From Rhizobium sp. Q54 (GTDB lineage: Bacteria; Pseudomonadota; Alphaproteobacteria; SMXS01): a stretch of DNA of 64,000 nt. Shown here piece by piece: positions 28,026 through 37,888 of this stretch (its first letter is position 1; every line of letters starts with the position of its first letter). The notes under the pieces were generated by a model. That model did not search any database. It had not been told where the DNA came from and worked only from the letters and a program-made list of their open reading frames with translations. Where the stretch lies: NCBI GenBank assembly GCA_945907245.1, contig CAMDTB010000008.1, positions 1 to 64,000 of the forward strand, given 5' to 3'. The position numbers and the translations under genes were made by a program.

Positions 28026-29006
28026 TCAGAACGGCAGACCGCCCATCGGCTTGGTCATGTCGTTGAGCGCCTTCACGTCTTCCGCCGAGAGCTTGGCGCC
28101 GGCGGCGGCGACGTTCTGTTCGATCTGCGCCGGCTTGGTCGCGCCCGCCATCACCGAGGTCACGCCCGGCTGCGCGAGCAGCCACGCGACGGCGATTTCC
28201 AGCACCGACAGGTTCCGCTCCTTGCCGAACGCCTCGATCTTCTCGACCAGGTCGAAATTGCGGTCGTTCATTTCCAGGCCGCCCAGGCCGGCCATGTTGC
28301 TGCCCTCGCCGAAGCGGGTGCCGGCGGCCGGTTTCTCGCCGCGCTTGTACTTGCCGGTCAGCATGCCCGAGGCCAGCGGGAAGTAGGGCAGGAAGCCCAC
28401 GCCGACATATTTGGCGGCGGCGAGGCGCTCGTCCTCAACGTCGCGGCGCAGGATGTTGTAGAAGTTCTGCACCGAGATGAACTGCGGCACGCCCAGTTTC
28501 TGGGCGGTGCGCACGGCGTCGACCAGCACGTGGCCCTTGAAGTTGCAGCAGCCGATGTAGCGGACCTTGCCCTGCTGGACCAGGTCGCCCAGCGCCAGCA
28601 GCGTTTCCTCCAGCGGCGTCGACGCGTCGGGGAAGTGCATCTGGTAGAGATCGATGTAGTCGGTGCCCAGGCGCTTCAGGCTGGCCTCGACCGCGTTCAT
28701 GATGTAGCGGCGCGAGCCGCCGTTCATGTACGGGCCGGCGCCCATCGGCATGCCGAACTTGCTCGCCACGACGACATCCTTGCGGCGGGCGCCAAGCGCC
28801 TTGCCCAGGAATTCCTCGGACTTGCCCCACAGATGCGGATCGGTCGGATAGGCGTCGGCGGTGTCGAACATGGTGATGCCCTGTTCGAGCGCCTTGTCGA
28901 TGACGGCCTGGGTCTCGGCCATGTCGGTGCGGCCACCGAAATTGTTGGTGCCCAGGCTGATGGTCGAAATCTTCAGGCCGGAATTACCCAGATTACGGTA
29001 TTCCAT
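28026..29006 (-). CDS. Aldo/keto reductase
   Basis: MEYRNLGNSGLKISTISLGTNNFG, DYIDLYQMHFPD, KVRYIGCCNFKGHVL. Confidence 0.94.
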   Translation of the reverse strand: MEYRNLGNSGLKISTISLGTNNFGGRTDMAETQAVIDKALEQGITMFDTADAYPTDPHLWGKSEEFLGKALGARRKDVVVASKFGMPMGAGPYMNGGSRRYIMNAVEASLKRLGTDYIDLYQMHFPDASTPLEETLLALGDLVQQGKVRYIGCCNFKGHVLVDAVRTAQKLGVPQFISVQNFYNILRRDVEDERLAAAKYVGVGFLPYFPLASGMLTGKYKRGEKPAAGTRFGEGSNMAGLGGLEMNDRNFDLVEKIEAFGKERNLSVLEIAVAWLLAQPGVTSVMAGATKPAQIEQNVAAAGAKLSAEDVKALNDMTKPMGGLPF

Positions 29007-29103
29007 TGTGCGGTCTCCCCTGTTTGCGAAACGGTTGCGCGCACGATGCCACGCCCCCGGCGGGCTGTCCACCAGACAGCAAGCGTGCTGTTTTGTCTGG
29101 CCG

Positions 29104-29895
29104 CTAAGCCATGATGTTGTAGCCGGCGTCGACGTAGATCGTGCCACCGGTCATCCGCCTGGCCGCGTCCGAGGCAAGGAACGCGGTGACGGCGCCGACG
29201 TCCTCGATCCCCACCAGCTGCCGTGCCGGGGCGCGGGCGGCCGCCTGCTCCATCAGCGCATCGAAACGGTCGATGCCCGAGGCCGCGCGGGTGCGGATCG
29301 GGCCTGGCGAGATGGCGTGGACGCGGATGCCCTTCGGACCCAGCTCGGCAGCGAGGTAACGGACGGTGCTTTCGAGCGCCGCTTTCACCGGCCCCATCAC
29401 GTTGTAGTGGTCCACCACCCGCTCGGCGCCGTGATAGGTCATGGTGAACAGCGCGCCGCCATCGGCCATCAGCGGCTCGGCGAGGCGCGCCATGCGGATG
29501 AAGGTGTGGCACGAGATGTCCATCGCCATCAGGAAGCCGTCGCGGGAACAGTCGGTCAGCCGGCCCTGCAGGTCCTCGCGCGGCGCGAAGGCGACCGAGT
29601 GCAGGAGGAAGTCGAGCCGTCCCCAGCGCCGCGAGATCTCGTCGAACACCGCGTCGATCATGCCGTCGATCCGCAGGTCGCAGGGCAGGAACAACGCGGC
29701 GTCGAGCTCGTCGCGCAGCGGCTCGACGAACGGGCGCGCCTTCTCGTTCAGATAGGTCAGCGCCCGGTCCGCGCCCTGCGTCCGGAAAGCCCGGGCGCAG
29801 CCATAGGCGATTGAGCTGGCGTTGGCGATTCCGACCACCAGGCCCTTGCGGCCGTCGAGCCGGAATGACTGGCTGTCCTCAGCGCTGGTAGACAT
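29104..29895 (-). CDS. fabI: Enoyl-ACP reductase FabI-type SDR
   Basis: GLVVGIANASSIAYGCA, SVAFAPREDLQGR, TYHGAERVVDHYNVMGPVKAALESTVRYLAAELGPKGIRVHAISPGPIRT; both FabI tyrosines present. Confidence 0.9.
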   Translation of the reverse strand: MSTSAEDSQSFRLDGRKGLVVGIANASSIAYGCARAFRTQGADRALTYLNEKARPFVEPLRDELDAALFLPCDLRIDGMIDAVFDEISRRWGRLDFLLHSVAFAPREDLQGRLTDCSRDGFLMAMDISCHTFIRMARLAEPLMADGGALFTMTYHGAERVVDHYNVMGPVKAALESTVRYLAAELGPKGIRVHAISPGPIRTRAASGIDRFDALMEQAAARAPARQLVGIEDVGAVTAFLASDAARRMTGGTIYVDAGYNIMA

Positions 29896-31720
29896 AGGTC
29901 CCCGGCGCGGCTTCACGAGGCGCCAGGCCTCTCTCGGGCGCGCCCATCGCCGGCGGGTCGGCCAGCTCGACCGAGCCGTGGGCGACGAGCCAGGCATGCC
30001 ACTCTTCCCACCACGATCCCTCCTGCGCCGGTGCGACAGACGCCCAGCTGTCCGGGTCGAGATAAGACTGGCCCGGAATACGTTCCATGATCTGGAAGTG
30101 GCGATGCGGATGACCCGGCTCGCTGACGATACCAGCATTGTGCCCGCCGCTGGTCAGAACGAAGGTCACCGGCGTATCGACGAACAGTGTGATCTTGTAG
30201 ACCGAACGCCAGGGAGCGATATGGTCCTTCGTAGTTCCGACAGCGAACACCGGGGCGCGAATATCTCCGAGGTGAATGACCCGCCCGTCCACGGCATAGC
30301 GCCCGGACGACAGGCGGTTCTCCAGGAACAGGCCGCGCAGATACTGGGCGTGCATCAGATAGGGCATGCGCGTCTGGTCCGCATTCCAGGCCATCAGGTC
30401 ATTGGGCGAGTCACGTTCGCCGAGCACATAGGTCTTGATGATCCGGGACCACACCAGATCATTGGAACGCAGCGCCTGGAACGCGCCCGACATCTGGGAT
30501 GCTTCCAGGTAGCCTCGCTCCCACATCATGTCTTCCATCAGCTTGACCTGTGACTCGTCGATGAACAGCATCAGGTCGCCTGCTTCCGTGAAGTCGGTCT
30601 GGGCAGCCAGCAGGCTGACGCTGGCGAGGCGGTCGTCACCGTCCCTCGCCATCGTCGCGGCGGCGATCGACAGGATCGTTCCCCCCAGACAATAGCCGCA
30701 GGCGTGGACGCGCCGTGCCGGCATGATCGCCGAGATCGTATCGAGCGCCGCCATCACACCGTCGCGGCGATAGTTGTCGATGGCGACGTCGCGGTCGGCG
30801 GCAGTCGGGTTCTTCCACGAGATCATGAACACGGTGTGTCCATGCTCGACGAGATAGCGCACCAGTGAATTCCGCTGCGACAGGTCGAGGATGTAATACT
30901 TCATGATCCAGGCGGGCACGATCAGGATCGGTTCGGCCAAGACCCTCGGGGTCTGCGGCTCGTACTGAATCACTTCCATCAGGTCATTGCGGTAGACGAC
31001 ACGTCCGGGGGTGACGGCGACGTTCTCGCCAACCCGGAACGCTTCGGTCCCCGCTGGCGGACGCTCATTCAGCATGCGGTCCAGATCGTCGAGCCAGTAG
31101 GAGAACCCGCGTGCAAGGTTCTCGCCCCGCTCGTTCATGGTTCGTTGCACGATCTCCGGATTCATCCACGGCACATTGGTCGGCGACATCATGTCGAGCA
31201 TCTGCCGGGTCAGTGACCAGACCTGCCGGGCGTGGGGAGGCGTGGTCCCCCTGGCGCCGAATATGGCGTCTTCCCACCAGCCTTCGGCAAGGCGAAAGCC
31301 CTGTTCCATGACATTGTATGGAAATCCTGACCATTCGCTGGCCGCGAACCGCTGGTCGGCGTCTTTCGCAGGCGCGATAGGGGCTGGCGCGCCGGCGGCG
31401 GCGGCCTTCGCCGCGTAGGACGCCAGCTTCAGGGCTCCGCGCGCGGCATCGGACGCGAGCGCCGCCTGGCGTCCGGGCGCCACGGAAAGGTGGAACGCCC
31501 AGTCGGCAAGCGCCGAGCCGACCGACCATGGCGATAGCCCGCTTGCCGCGCGACCGCGCATGGCCCGCAGCAGGCGATCGAGCGCCTCCAGCTTGGTCCC
31601 ATCCACATAGGGCTTCATTTCCGGGCGCGGATCGGTGTGGGAGTGTACCGCCGGAAAGGCACCGGGCGCTGGCGCGGAAGCCGCCGTGGGGACCGGCGGG
31701 ACGTTGACGATGTTGGGCAT
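29879..31720 (-). CDS. phaC: Poly(3-hydroxyalkanoate) synthase (class I-like)
   Basis: Lipase-like box GYCLGGT, WNADQTRMPYLMHAQYLRGLFLENRL, SGGHNAGIVSEP; 614 aa. Confidence 0.93.
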   Translation of the reverse strand: MPNIVNVPPVPTAASAPAPGAFPAVHSHTDPRPEMKPYVDGTKLEALDRLLRAMRGRAASGLSPWSVGSALADWAFHLSVAPGRQAALASDAARGALKLASYAAKAAAAGAPAPIAPAKDADQRFAASEWSGFPYNVMEQGFRLAEGWWEDAIFGARGTTPPHARQVWSLTRQMLDMMSPTNVPWMNPEIVQRTMNERGENLARGFSYWLDDLDRMLNERPPAGTEAFRVGENVAVTPGRVVYRNDLMEVIQYEPQTPRVLAEPILIVPAWIMKYYILDLSQRNSLVRYLVEHGHTVFMISWKNPTAADRDVAIDNYRRDGVMAALDTISAIMPARRVHACGYCLGGTILSIAAATMARDGDDRLASVSLLAAQTDFTEAGDLMLFIDESQVKLMEDMMWERGYLEASQMSGAFQALRSNDLVWSRIIKTYVLGERDSPNDLMAWNADQTRMPYLMHAQYLRGLFLENRLSSGRYAVDGRVIHLGDIRAPVFAVGTTKDHIAPWRSVYKITLFVDTPVTFVLTSGGHNAGIVSEPGHPHRHFQIMERIPGQSYLDPDSWASVAPAQEGSWWEEWHAWLVAHGSVELADPPAMGAPERGLAPREAAPGTYVYQR

Positions 31721-31897
31721 GGACTGTCCGATCTCCGTGCAGGGCCAGACCGAGACGGACGCGTCCTTGTGTTCCTTGCGGAACGGGATGTCGCGCCAGC
31801 GCAACCGGGCCGAGGAGCACGGATACTATGAAAGTGGTGTTACGTTGGCGTGACGCGCCGGAAAAGCCTTTGCCATGAGCCGGAGCCTGCAGGCGCT

Positions 31898-32776
31898 TTA
31901 TCCGATCGCGTCCCTGAACCGGCGCAAATAGGCCAGGTGCTCGTCGGCCGTCTTCAGCCCCGCACCCATGGTGTGGATGGTGAGGTGCGTCGCGCCGGCC
32001 TGCTTCCATGCGGCGTGGTCGGCGGCGGCATCGTCGGGGGTGCGCACCGGCCCGCCCAGGGTGGCGCCGACGAAGATGATGTTGTCGATGCCGACGGCGT
32101 CAGGGTCGCGGCCGGCCTGCTTCACCAGCGCGCGCATCTCGGCCACCTTGTCGGCGGCCTGCGCCGCGGGCAGCACCGGGATCCAGCCGTCGCCGGTGCG
32201 GGCGACGCGGTCCATCGACGCCTGCGAGGCGCCGCCGAACCAGACCGGAATCGACTTTCGCACCGGCGCGGGATTGATGCCGGCGTCGGTCACCTTGTGG
32301 AAGCGGCCGTCATAGGAGATCGGCTTGCCGGTCCACAGCTTGCGCAGCAGGTCAACCTGCTCGTCGAGCCGCGCGCCGCGGGCCTGGAATGGCGTGCCCA
32401 GTGCCTCGTACTCGATCTGGTTCCAGCCGATGCCGAAGCCCAGCCGCAGCCGGCCGCCCGAAAACACGTCGGCATTGGCCGCCTGCTTGGCGAACAGCGT
32501 CGCCTGGCGCTGCGGCAGGATGATGATGCCGGACGCCAGCTCCAGCGTGGTCGTCACGCCGGCAAGGAAAGCGAACAGGGTGATCGGCTCGTGGAACGGC
32601 GTGTCGTGGTTGTAGGGCATCTTCCAGTCCGGCCGGCTGGCCAGGTTGGCGCCCATCACGTGGTCGTAGGCGATGACGTGGTCGAAGCCCATGCCCTCCA
32701 CCGCCTGAGCCCAATCCCGGATGACAGCCGGATCGGCGGCGATCTCGGTTTGCGGAAAAACGACACCCACGCGCAT
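31898..32776 (-). CDS. LLM-class (luciferase-like) flavin-dependent oxidoreductase
   Basis: MRVGVVFPQTEI...AEGMGFDHVIAYDHV-like start, SGIIILPQRQATLFAKQAANADVFSGGRLRLGFGIGWNQIEYEALG. Confidence 0.92.
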   Translation of the reverse strand: MRVGVVFPQTEIAADPAVIRDWAQAVEGMGFDHVIAYDHVMGANLASRPDWKMPYNHDTPFHEPITLFAFLAGVTTTLELASGIIILPQRQATLFAKQAANADVFSGGRLRLGFGIGWNQIEYEALGTPFQARGARLDEQVDLLRKLWTGKPISYDGRFHKVTDAGINPAPVRKSIPVWFGGASQASMDRVARTGDGWIPVLPAAQAADKVAEMRALVKQAGRDPDAVGIDNIIFVGATLGGPVRTPDDAAADHAAWKQAGATHLTIHTMGAGLKTADEHLAYLRRFRDAIG

Positions 32777-32938
32777 GCAATCCTCCCCAATTTTGATGCG
32801 TATTCCACTTTTCAGGTGAAATGCAGCCGTGTCAAGCCAACGCGGCCGAGACTCCGCAAAAAGAGTGACAAGCCGGATACGCAACCCTTGACGGCTGCGG
32901 CCTAGCGCCTATTCTCTAGTGATCCTATCGGGAAATAA

Positions 32939-33388
32939 ATGCTCTCGCAAAAAGCCAAATACGCCCTGAAGGCGCTGCTCGTCCTGTCCGAGCGGCCTGC
33001 GGGAATTCCCGTCCAGGTCGTCGAACTGGCGGAGCAGGGCAATATCCCGCGCAAGTTCCTCGAGTTGATCATGCTGGAGCTGAAAAAGCACGGCATCGTC
33101 TACAGCCAGCGCGGCAAGCATGGCGGCTACATGCTGGCCGCGTTGCCGTCGGAAATCACTTTCGGCCAGATCGTCCGCGCCATGGACGGTCCGCTCGCGC
33201 CGATCCCCTGTGCCAGCTTGACCGCCTACCGCAAATGCGCCGATTGCACGAACGAGAAGACGTGCGCCGTCCGGATCATGATGCGCCGGGTTCGCGACGC
33301 CGCGGCGGCGGTCCTCGACGGCACATACCTGTCGGATATGTCCTCGGAAGACATGGAAAGCCTTTCAGATCAGAAGCTTACCGCCTAG
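32939..33388 (+). CDS. Rrf2-family transcriptional regulator with four clustered cysteines
   Basis: LSQKAKYALKALLVLSERP, GNIPRKFLELIMLELKKHGIVYSQRGKHGGYMLA, C-X8-C-X2-C-X5-C. Confidence 0.93.
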   Translation: MLSQKAKYALKALLVLSERPAGIPVQVVELAEQGNIPRKFLELIMLELKKHGIVYSQRGKHGGYMLAALPSEITFGQIVRAMDGPLAPIPCASLTAYRKCADCTNEKTCAVRIMMRRVRDAAAAVLDGTYLSDMSSEDMESLSDQKLTA

Positions 33389-33456
33389 CTATTTTTTTTG
33401 TTGCATAACACTACTATTTTGATAGGAATTATATGTCTACTTCTGAGGAGTCGCCC

Positions 33457-34467
33457 ATGAATATCCGTGCAACCGCCGTGGCCCTGGCCGTGGCCCTTGG
33501 CCTGGTCGCTTCGCCGGCGCTGGCCAAGAACATCAAGCTGCTCAACGTGTCCTATGATCCGACGCGTGAGCTCTACAAGGATTACAACGCCGAATTCGCC
33601 AAGATCTGGAAGGCGAAGACCGGCGACACCGTCACCATCGAGCAGTCGCATGGCGGCTCGGGCAAGCAGGCCCGCGCCGTGATCGACGGCCTCTCCGCCG
33701 ACGTGGTGACGCTGGCGCTCGAGGGCGACATCGACGAAATCGCCAAGGGCACCAGGAAGCTGCCGGCCAACTGGGTCCAGGCGCTGCCAAACCATTCCAG
33801 CCCCTATACCTCGACCATCGTGTTCCTGGTCCGCAAGGGCAACCCCAGGAAGATCAAGGACTGGGACGACCTGATCCGGCCCGGGATCGAGGTCATCACG
33901 CCGAACCCGAAGACCTCGGGCGGCGCCCGGTGGAACCTGCTGGCCGCCTATGCCTACGCGCAGAAGAAGTACGGCAGCGAAGCCGCGGCGAAGGACTTCG
34001 TCGGCAAGCTCTACCGCAATGTCCCGGTGCTCGATACCGGCGCCCGCGGTTCCACGACGACCTTTGTCCAGCGCGGCATCGGCCATGTGCTGCTGGCCTG
34101 GGAGAACGAGGCATTCCTGGCGATCGAGGAGCTGGGTCCTGACAAGTTCGAGATCGTCACGCCCACCCTGAGCATCCTTGCCGAGCCTAGCGTCGCGGTC
34201 GTCGAGGGCAACGCCAAGAGCCACGGCACCACCGCCGTCGCCAAGGCCTACCTGGAGAACCTCTACACCCCGGCGAGCCAGAAGCTGATCGCCGAACACT
34301 ATTACCGTCCCTCCAGGCCCGACACCGTCGATCCGGCGGTGCTCAAGCGCTTCGGCAAGCTGGAGCTGGTCAACATCCGCGACGACTTCGGCGGTTGGGC
34401 CAAGGCGCAGCCCAAGTTCTTCGGAGACGGCGGCATCTTCGACCAGATCTACAAACCCGGCCGCTAA
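33457..34467 (+). CDS. Sulfate/thiosulfate ABC transporter substrate-binding protein
   Basis: Signal peptide; [71 protein letters not shown] favours ATG 33457. Confidence 0.95.
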   Translation: MNIRATAVALAVALGLVASPALAKNIKLLNVSYDPTRELYKDYNAEFAKIWKAKTGDTVTIEQSHGGSGKQARAVIDGLSADVVTLALEGDIDEIAKGTRKLPANWVQALPNHSSPYTSTIVFLVRKGNPRKIKDWDDLIRPGIEVITPNPKTSGGARWNLLAAYAYAQKKYGSEAAAKDFVGKLYRNVPVLDTGARGSTTTFVQRGIGHVLLAWENEAFLAIEELGPDKFEIVTPTLSILAEPSVAVVEGNAKSHGTTAVAKAYLENLYTPASQKLIAEHYYRPSRPDTVDPAVLKRFGKLELVNIRDDFGGWAKAQPKFFGDGGIFDQIYKPGR

Positions 34468-34586
34468 CACGATCCGGGGCGGCGGCCGAGGCCTCCGCCG
34501 CCCCCAACGAAAAGGCCTCACCGGGAATCGCGTCGCCGTCTGCGCCCGCGCCTTATCCCCAAACGATGAACTCACGAGGAAACATC

Positions 34587-35966
34587 ATGAAACGCCCAGT
34601 CATTCTGGGCGGAGGGGTCGCTTTGGCTCTTGCCGCCCTGCCCACCATCGCCCTTGGACAGACATCCGAAGATCGGCTGCGCGCCCTCGAGGACCGTCTC
34701 ATCCAGGTGGAATCCGAACTGTCGGCCTACAAGGAAGCAGCCGTGCAGCAGCGCCTTGCGGAGCTCGACGCCGAGAAGAACAAGAAGCCCGGCGGTACGT
34801 TCACCTTGAGCCCCAGCCCGCGCTTCACCTCGGATGACAAGAAGTTCTCGTTCCGACTGCGCGGCCGCGCCGAGATGGACTTCGCCGCGTTCAACATCCG
34901 CAAGGGTCCGCGCGACTTCAACAGCGGCACCGAGCTGCGCCGCGCCCGCCTGGGCATGGAAGGCACCATGTTCGGCGACTGGGCCTATCGCCTCGAAGCC
35001 GACTTCGCCGGCGGCGGACGCGACGACAGCAACACCCAGGAAGTCGACATCAACGACGCCTATATCCGCTATGCGCCGAAGGATGCGAAGTACTTCGTCA
35101 CCGTCGGCCAGCACAAGACGCCCAATGGCCTCGACCAGCTGGCGTCCAGCCCGAATTTGACGTTCCTCGAACGCGCCAACGTGCTGGGCGCTTTCCTGGA
35201 CCGGCGCACCGGCGGCGGCGACCGCAAGTTCGGCCTGTCCTACGCCTACAACGCCGACCACTGGACGGCGAGCGTCGGCGTGTTCGGCCAGAACCTGGCG
35301 ATCACCGGCGCGCCGGTGGGCGCGACGCCGATCCCGGACGAAAGCTACGGCGTTCACGGGCGGTTTACCTATGCGCCGATCCAGGAGGAAACAAGCTGGG
35401 TCCATTTGGGCGTATCGGGCTTCTACCGGGAGACCGCCGGCCAGAAAGCCATCCGGTTCGGCGACCGTCCCGAGGTGCGCGTCGACAACGTCCGTACCAT
35501 CGACACCGGCAATGTCACCGCCGACAGCTACTATTTCGTCGGTGCGGAAGCCGCGGCGGCGTTCGGCGGCTTCAGCGTCCAGACGGAATACGCCAACACC
35601 TGGGTCAACCGGCCGACCGGCGGCAATGTCAGCTTCGACGGCGGCTACGTGGCCATCGCCTATGTGCTGACCGGAGAAACGGTGAGCTACAGGAATGGCG
35701 TGGTCGAGGGCATCAAACCGAAGGCCAATTTCTCGCCGTCCGGCGGCGGCTGGGGTGCCTGGCAGATCGCCGCGCGCTACAGCTTCATCGACCTCAACGA
35801 CCTGAACGTGCTGGGCGGCAAGGAAGAGAACATCACCGTCGGTCTCAACTGGTGGATCAATCCGAACCTGCGCACCTCGTTCAACTACATCCGCTTCGAC
35901 GCGAAGCGGCAGGGTGTCCAGACCGCCGGTGACGCGTTCGCCCTCCGTTTCGGCGTGAACTGGTAA
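34587..35966 (+). CDS. OprO/OprP-type phosphate-selective-porin-like outer membrane protein
   Basis: Signal peptide, short coiled coil (EDRLRALEDRLIQVESEL), FRLRGRAEMDFAAF, LRRARLGMEGTMFGDWAYRLEADFAGG, GQHKTPNGLDQL, C-terminal LRFGVNW. Confidence 0.9.
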   Translation: MKRPVILGGGVALALAALPTIALGQTSEDRLRALEDRLIQVESELSAYKEAAVQQRLAELDAEKNKKPGGTFTLSPSPRFTSDDKKFSFRLRGRAEMDFAAFNIRKGPRDFNSGTELRRARLGMEGTMFGDWAYRLEADFAGGGRDDSNTQEVDINDAYIRYAPKDAKYFVTVGQHKTPNGLDQLASSPNLTFLERANVLGAFLDRRTGGGDRKFGLSYAYNADHWTASVGVFGQNLAITGAPVGATPIPDESYGVHGRFTYAPIQEETSWVHLGVSGFYRETAGQKAIRFGDRPEVRVDNVRTIDTGNVTADSYYFVGAEAAAAFGGFSVQTEYANTWVNRPTGGNVSFDGGYVAIAYVLTGETVSYRNGVVEGIKPKANFSPSGGGWGAWQIAARYSFIDLNDLNVLGGKEENITVGLNWWINPNLRTSFNYIRFDAKRQGVQTAGDAFALRFGVNW

Positions 35967-35978
35967 GGACGGACACAT

Positions 35979-36028
35979 GACGACGACCGGGCGGCCCTTC
36001 GACGCGCGAAGGCCGTCCGGTTCGTCGT
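35979..36028 (+). terminator. Strong hairpin after the porin gene (terminator/attenuator-like)
   Basis: gacgaccgggcggcccttcgacgcgcgaaggccgtccggttcgtcgtt folds into a long GC-rich stem followed by a weak T-tract. Confidence 0.5.
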
Positions 36029-36170
36029 TATCCGTCCGACCGCGGCGACGGGTCAGGGTAAAAAAACCGGCGACCTACGCATTTACCCCATTTTCCCTAT
36101 TAATCTTATAGTCTAAGTTCCTGTTCCACGGGTTTCGGTCCAGGCAACCAGTCAGAAAGTTCTCACGCGC

Positions 36171-37013
36171 ATGGCGTCCGCCGGTTCAACGAACAGCAGA
36201 CGGGTCATTCCCGGGTTCGGGATCTCGATCGGCTTCACGATCGTCTATCTCGGCCTGATCGTGCTGATCCCGCTCGCCGGGCTGGTGCTCAAGAGCGCCG
36301 GACTGGGCTGGAGCGAGCTTTACCGGAGCGCCACCGACCTGCGTACCGTCAACGCCATCTGGCTCAGCGTGTGGACCGCGTTCATCGCCGCCGTCATCAA
36401 TGTGCCGTTCGGCGTGTTGGTCGCCTGGGTGATGGTGCGCTACCGGTTTCCCGGCCGGCGTATCCTCGACGCCGCCGTCGACCTGCCGTTCGCGCTGCCG
36501 ACGGCGGTCGCGGGCATCGCCCTGACGGCGCTCTATGCGCCGAACGGCTGGGTCGGCGCCTATCTGGAGGAATGGGGTATCAAGGCCGCCTACACGCCGC
36601 TGGGCATCGTCATCGCCCTCACTTTCATCGGTCTGCCGTTCGTGGTCCGCACCGTCCAGCCGCTGATGGAGGACATCGACAAGGAAGTCGAGGAGGCCGC
36701 CGCCACCCTGGGCGCGGGACGCTTCCAGACCGTGCGCCGGGTGATCCTGCCGGCGATCCTGCCCGCCGTGATCACCGGCTTCGCCCTCGCCTTCGCGCGC
36801 GCCATCGGCGAGTACGGCTCGGTGGTGTTCATCGCCGGCAACATCCCCTACGTGTCGGAGATCGCCCCGCTGCTGTTCATCATCCGGCTGGAGGAATACA
36901 ATTACGCGGGCGCCACCACCGTGGCGACGCTGATGCTGATGATATCGTTCACCCTGCTGATCTCGATCAACTGGATCCAGGCCATGACGCGGCGGAGATT
37001 CGGCAATGGCTAA
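36171..37013 (+). CDS. cysT: Sulfate ABC transporter permease CysT (CysU)
   Basis: FGVLVAWVMVRYRFPGRRILDAAVDLPFALPTAVAGIAL, EEAAATLGAGRFQTVRRVILPAILPAVITGFALAFARAIGEYGSVVFIAGN. Confidence 0.96.
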   Translation: MASAGSTNSRRVIPGFGISIGFTIVYLGLIVLIPLAGLVLKSAGLGWSELYRSATDLRTVNAIWLSVWTAFIAAVINVPFGVLVAWVMVRYRFPGRRILDAAVDLPFALPTAVAGIALTALYAPNGWVGAYLEEWGIKAAYTPLGIVIALTFIGLPFVVRTVQPLMEDIDKEVEEAAATLGAGRFQTVRRVILPAILPAVITGFALAFARAIGEYGSVVFIAGNIPYVSEIAPLLFIIRLEEYNYAGATTVATLMLMISFTLLISINWIQAMTRRRFGNG

Positions 37014-37878
37014 TCTGTTCGGCCGCGTTCCGATCGGACTGCGCAGCGCCGTCAACGAGGGCGCGTTCACCCGCCTGACGCTGATCCTGATCGCCGTCGT
37101 CTTCCTGGCGCTGTTCCTGATCATGCCCCTGATCCTGGTGTTCGTGGAGGCGTTGCGCCAGGGCGCCGGCGCGTATTTCGAGGCACTGAAGGATCCGGAC
37201 GCGCTGTCGGCCATGCGCCTGACGCTGACGGTCGCGGTCATCGCCGTACCGTTCAACATCGTGTTCGGCCTGGCCGCGTCCTGGGCCATCGCCAAGTTCG
37301 ATTTCCGCGGCAAGAACCTGCTGATCTCGCTGATCGACCTGCCGTTCTCGGTCTCGCCCGTGATCTCGGGCCTGGTCTGGGTGCTGCTGTTCGGCTCCCA
37401 TTCGGTGCTGAGCCCCTGGCTGCAGGCGCACGACATCCAGATTCTGTTCGCACTGCCCGGCCTGGTGCTCGCCACCATGTTCGTCACCTTCCCGTTCGTG
37501 GCCCGCGAACTGATCCCGCTGATGCAGGAGCAGGGCACCACCGACGAGGAAGCCGCGCTGAGCCTTGGCGCCAGCGGCCTGCAGACCTTCTGGCACGTCA
37601 CCCTGCCCAATGTGCGCTGGGCGCTGGTCTACGGCGTCCTGCTGTGCACGGCCCGCGCCATCGGCGAATTCGGCGCGGTTTCCGTCGTCTCCGGACACAT
37701 TCGCGGCCAGACCAACACCATGCCGCTCCATGTGGAGATCCTTTACAATGAGTACAGTTTCGTCGGCGCCTTCGCTGTCGCCTCGGTCCTTGCCCTCCTT
37801 GCTCTCGTCACACTCGGAATCAAGGCTGTCCTGGAGTGGCGCTACGGCAACCAGCTCGCCTCAGGCCACCGGCGCTAG
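37006..37878 (+). CDS. cysW: Sulfate ABC transporter permease CysW
   Basis: [70 protein letters not shown]; 8-nt overlap with cysT. Confidence 0.96.
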   Translation: MANLFGRVPIGLRSAVNEGAFTRLTLILIAVVFLALFLIMPLILVFVEALRQGAGAYFEALKDPDALSAMRLTLTVAVIAVPFNIVFGLAASWAIAKFDFRGKNLLISLIDLPFSVSPVISGLVWVLLFGSHSVLSPWLQAHDIQILFALPGLVLATMFVTFPFVARELIPLMQEQGTTDEEAALSLGASGLQTFWHVTLPNVRWALVYGVLLCTARAIGEFGAVSVVSGHIRGQTNTMPLHVEILYNEYSFVGAFAVASVLALLALVTLGIKAVLEWRYGNQLASGHRR

Positions 37879-37888
37879 GAGTTCAAGC

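Noticed and set aside
33433-33456. Upstream ATG start (33433) for the sulfate-binding protein
   Set aside because: It would prepend MSTSEESP to a normal signal peptide. The GAGGAG RBS positions ATG 33457 much better.
36186-37610. 474-aa minus-strand ORF opposite cysT/cysW
   Set aside because: Antisense to convincing permease genes; no motif support.
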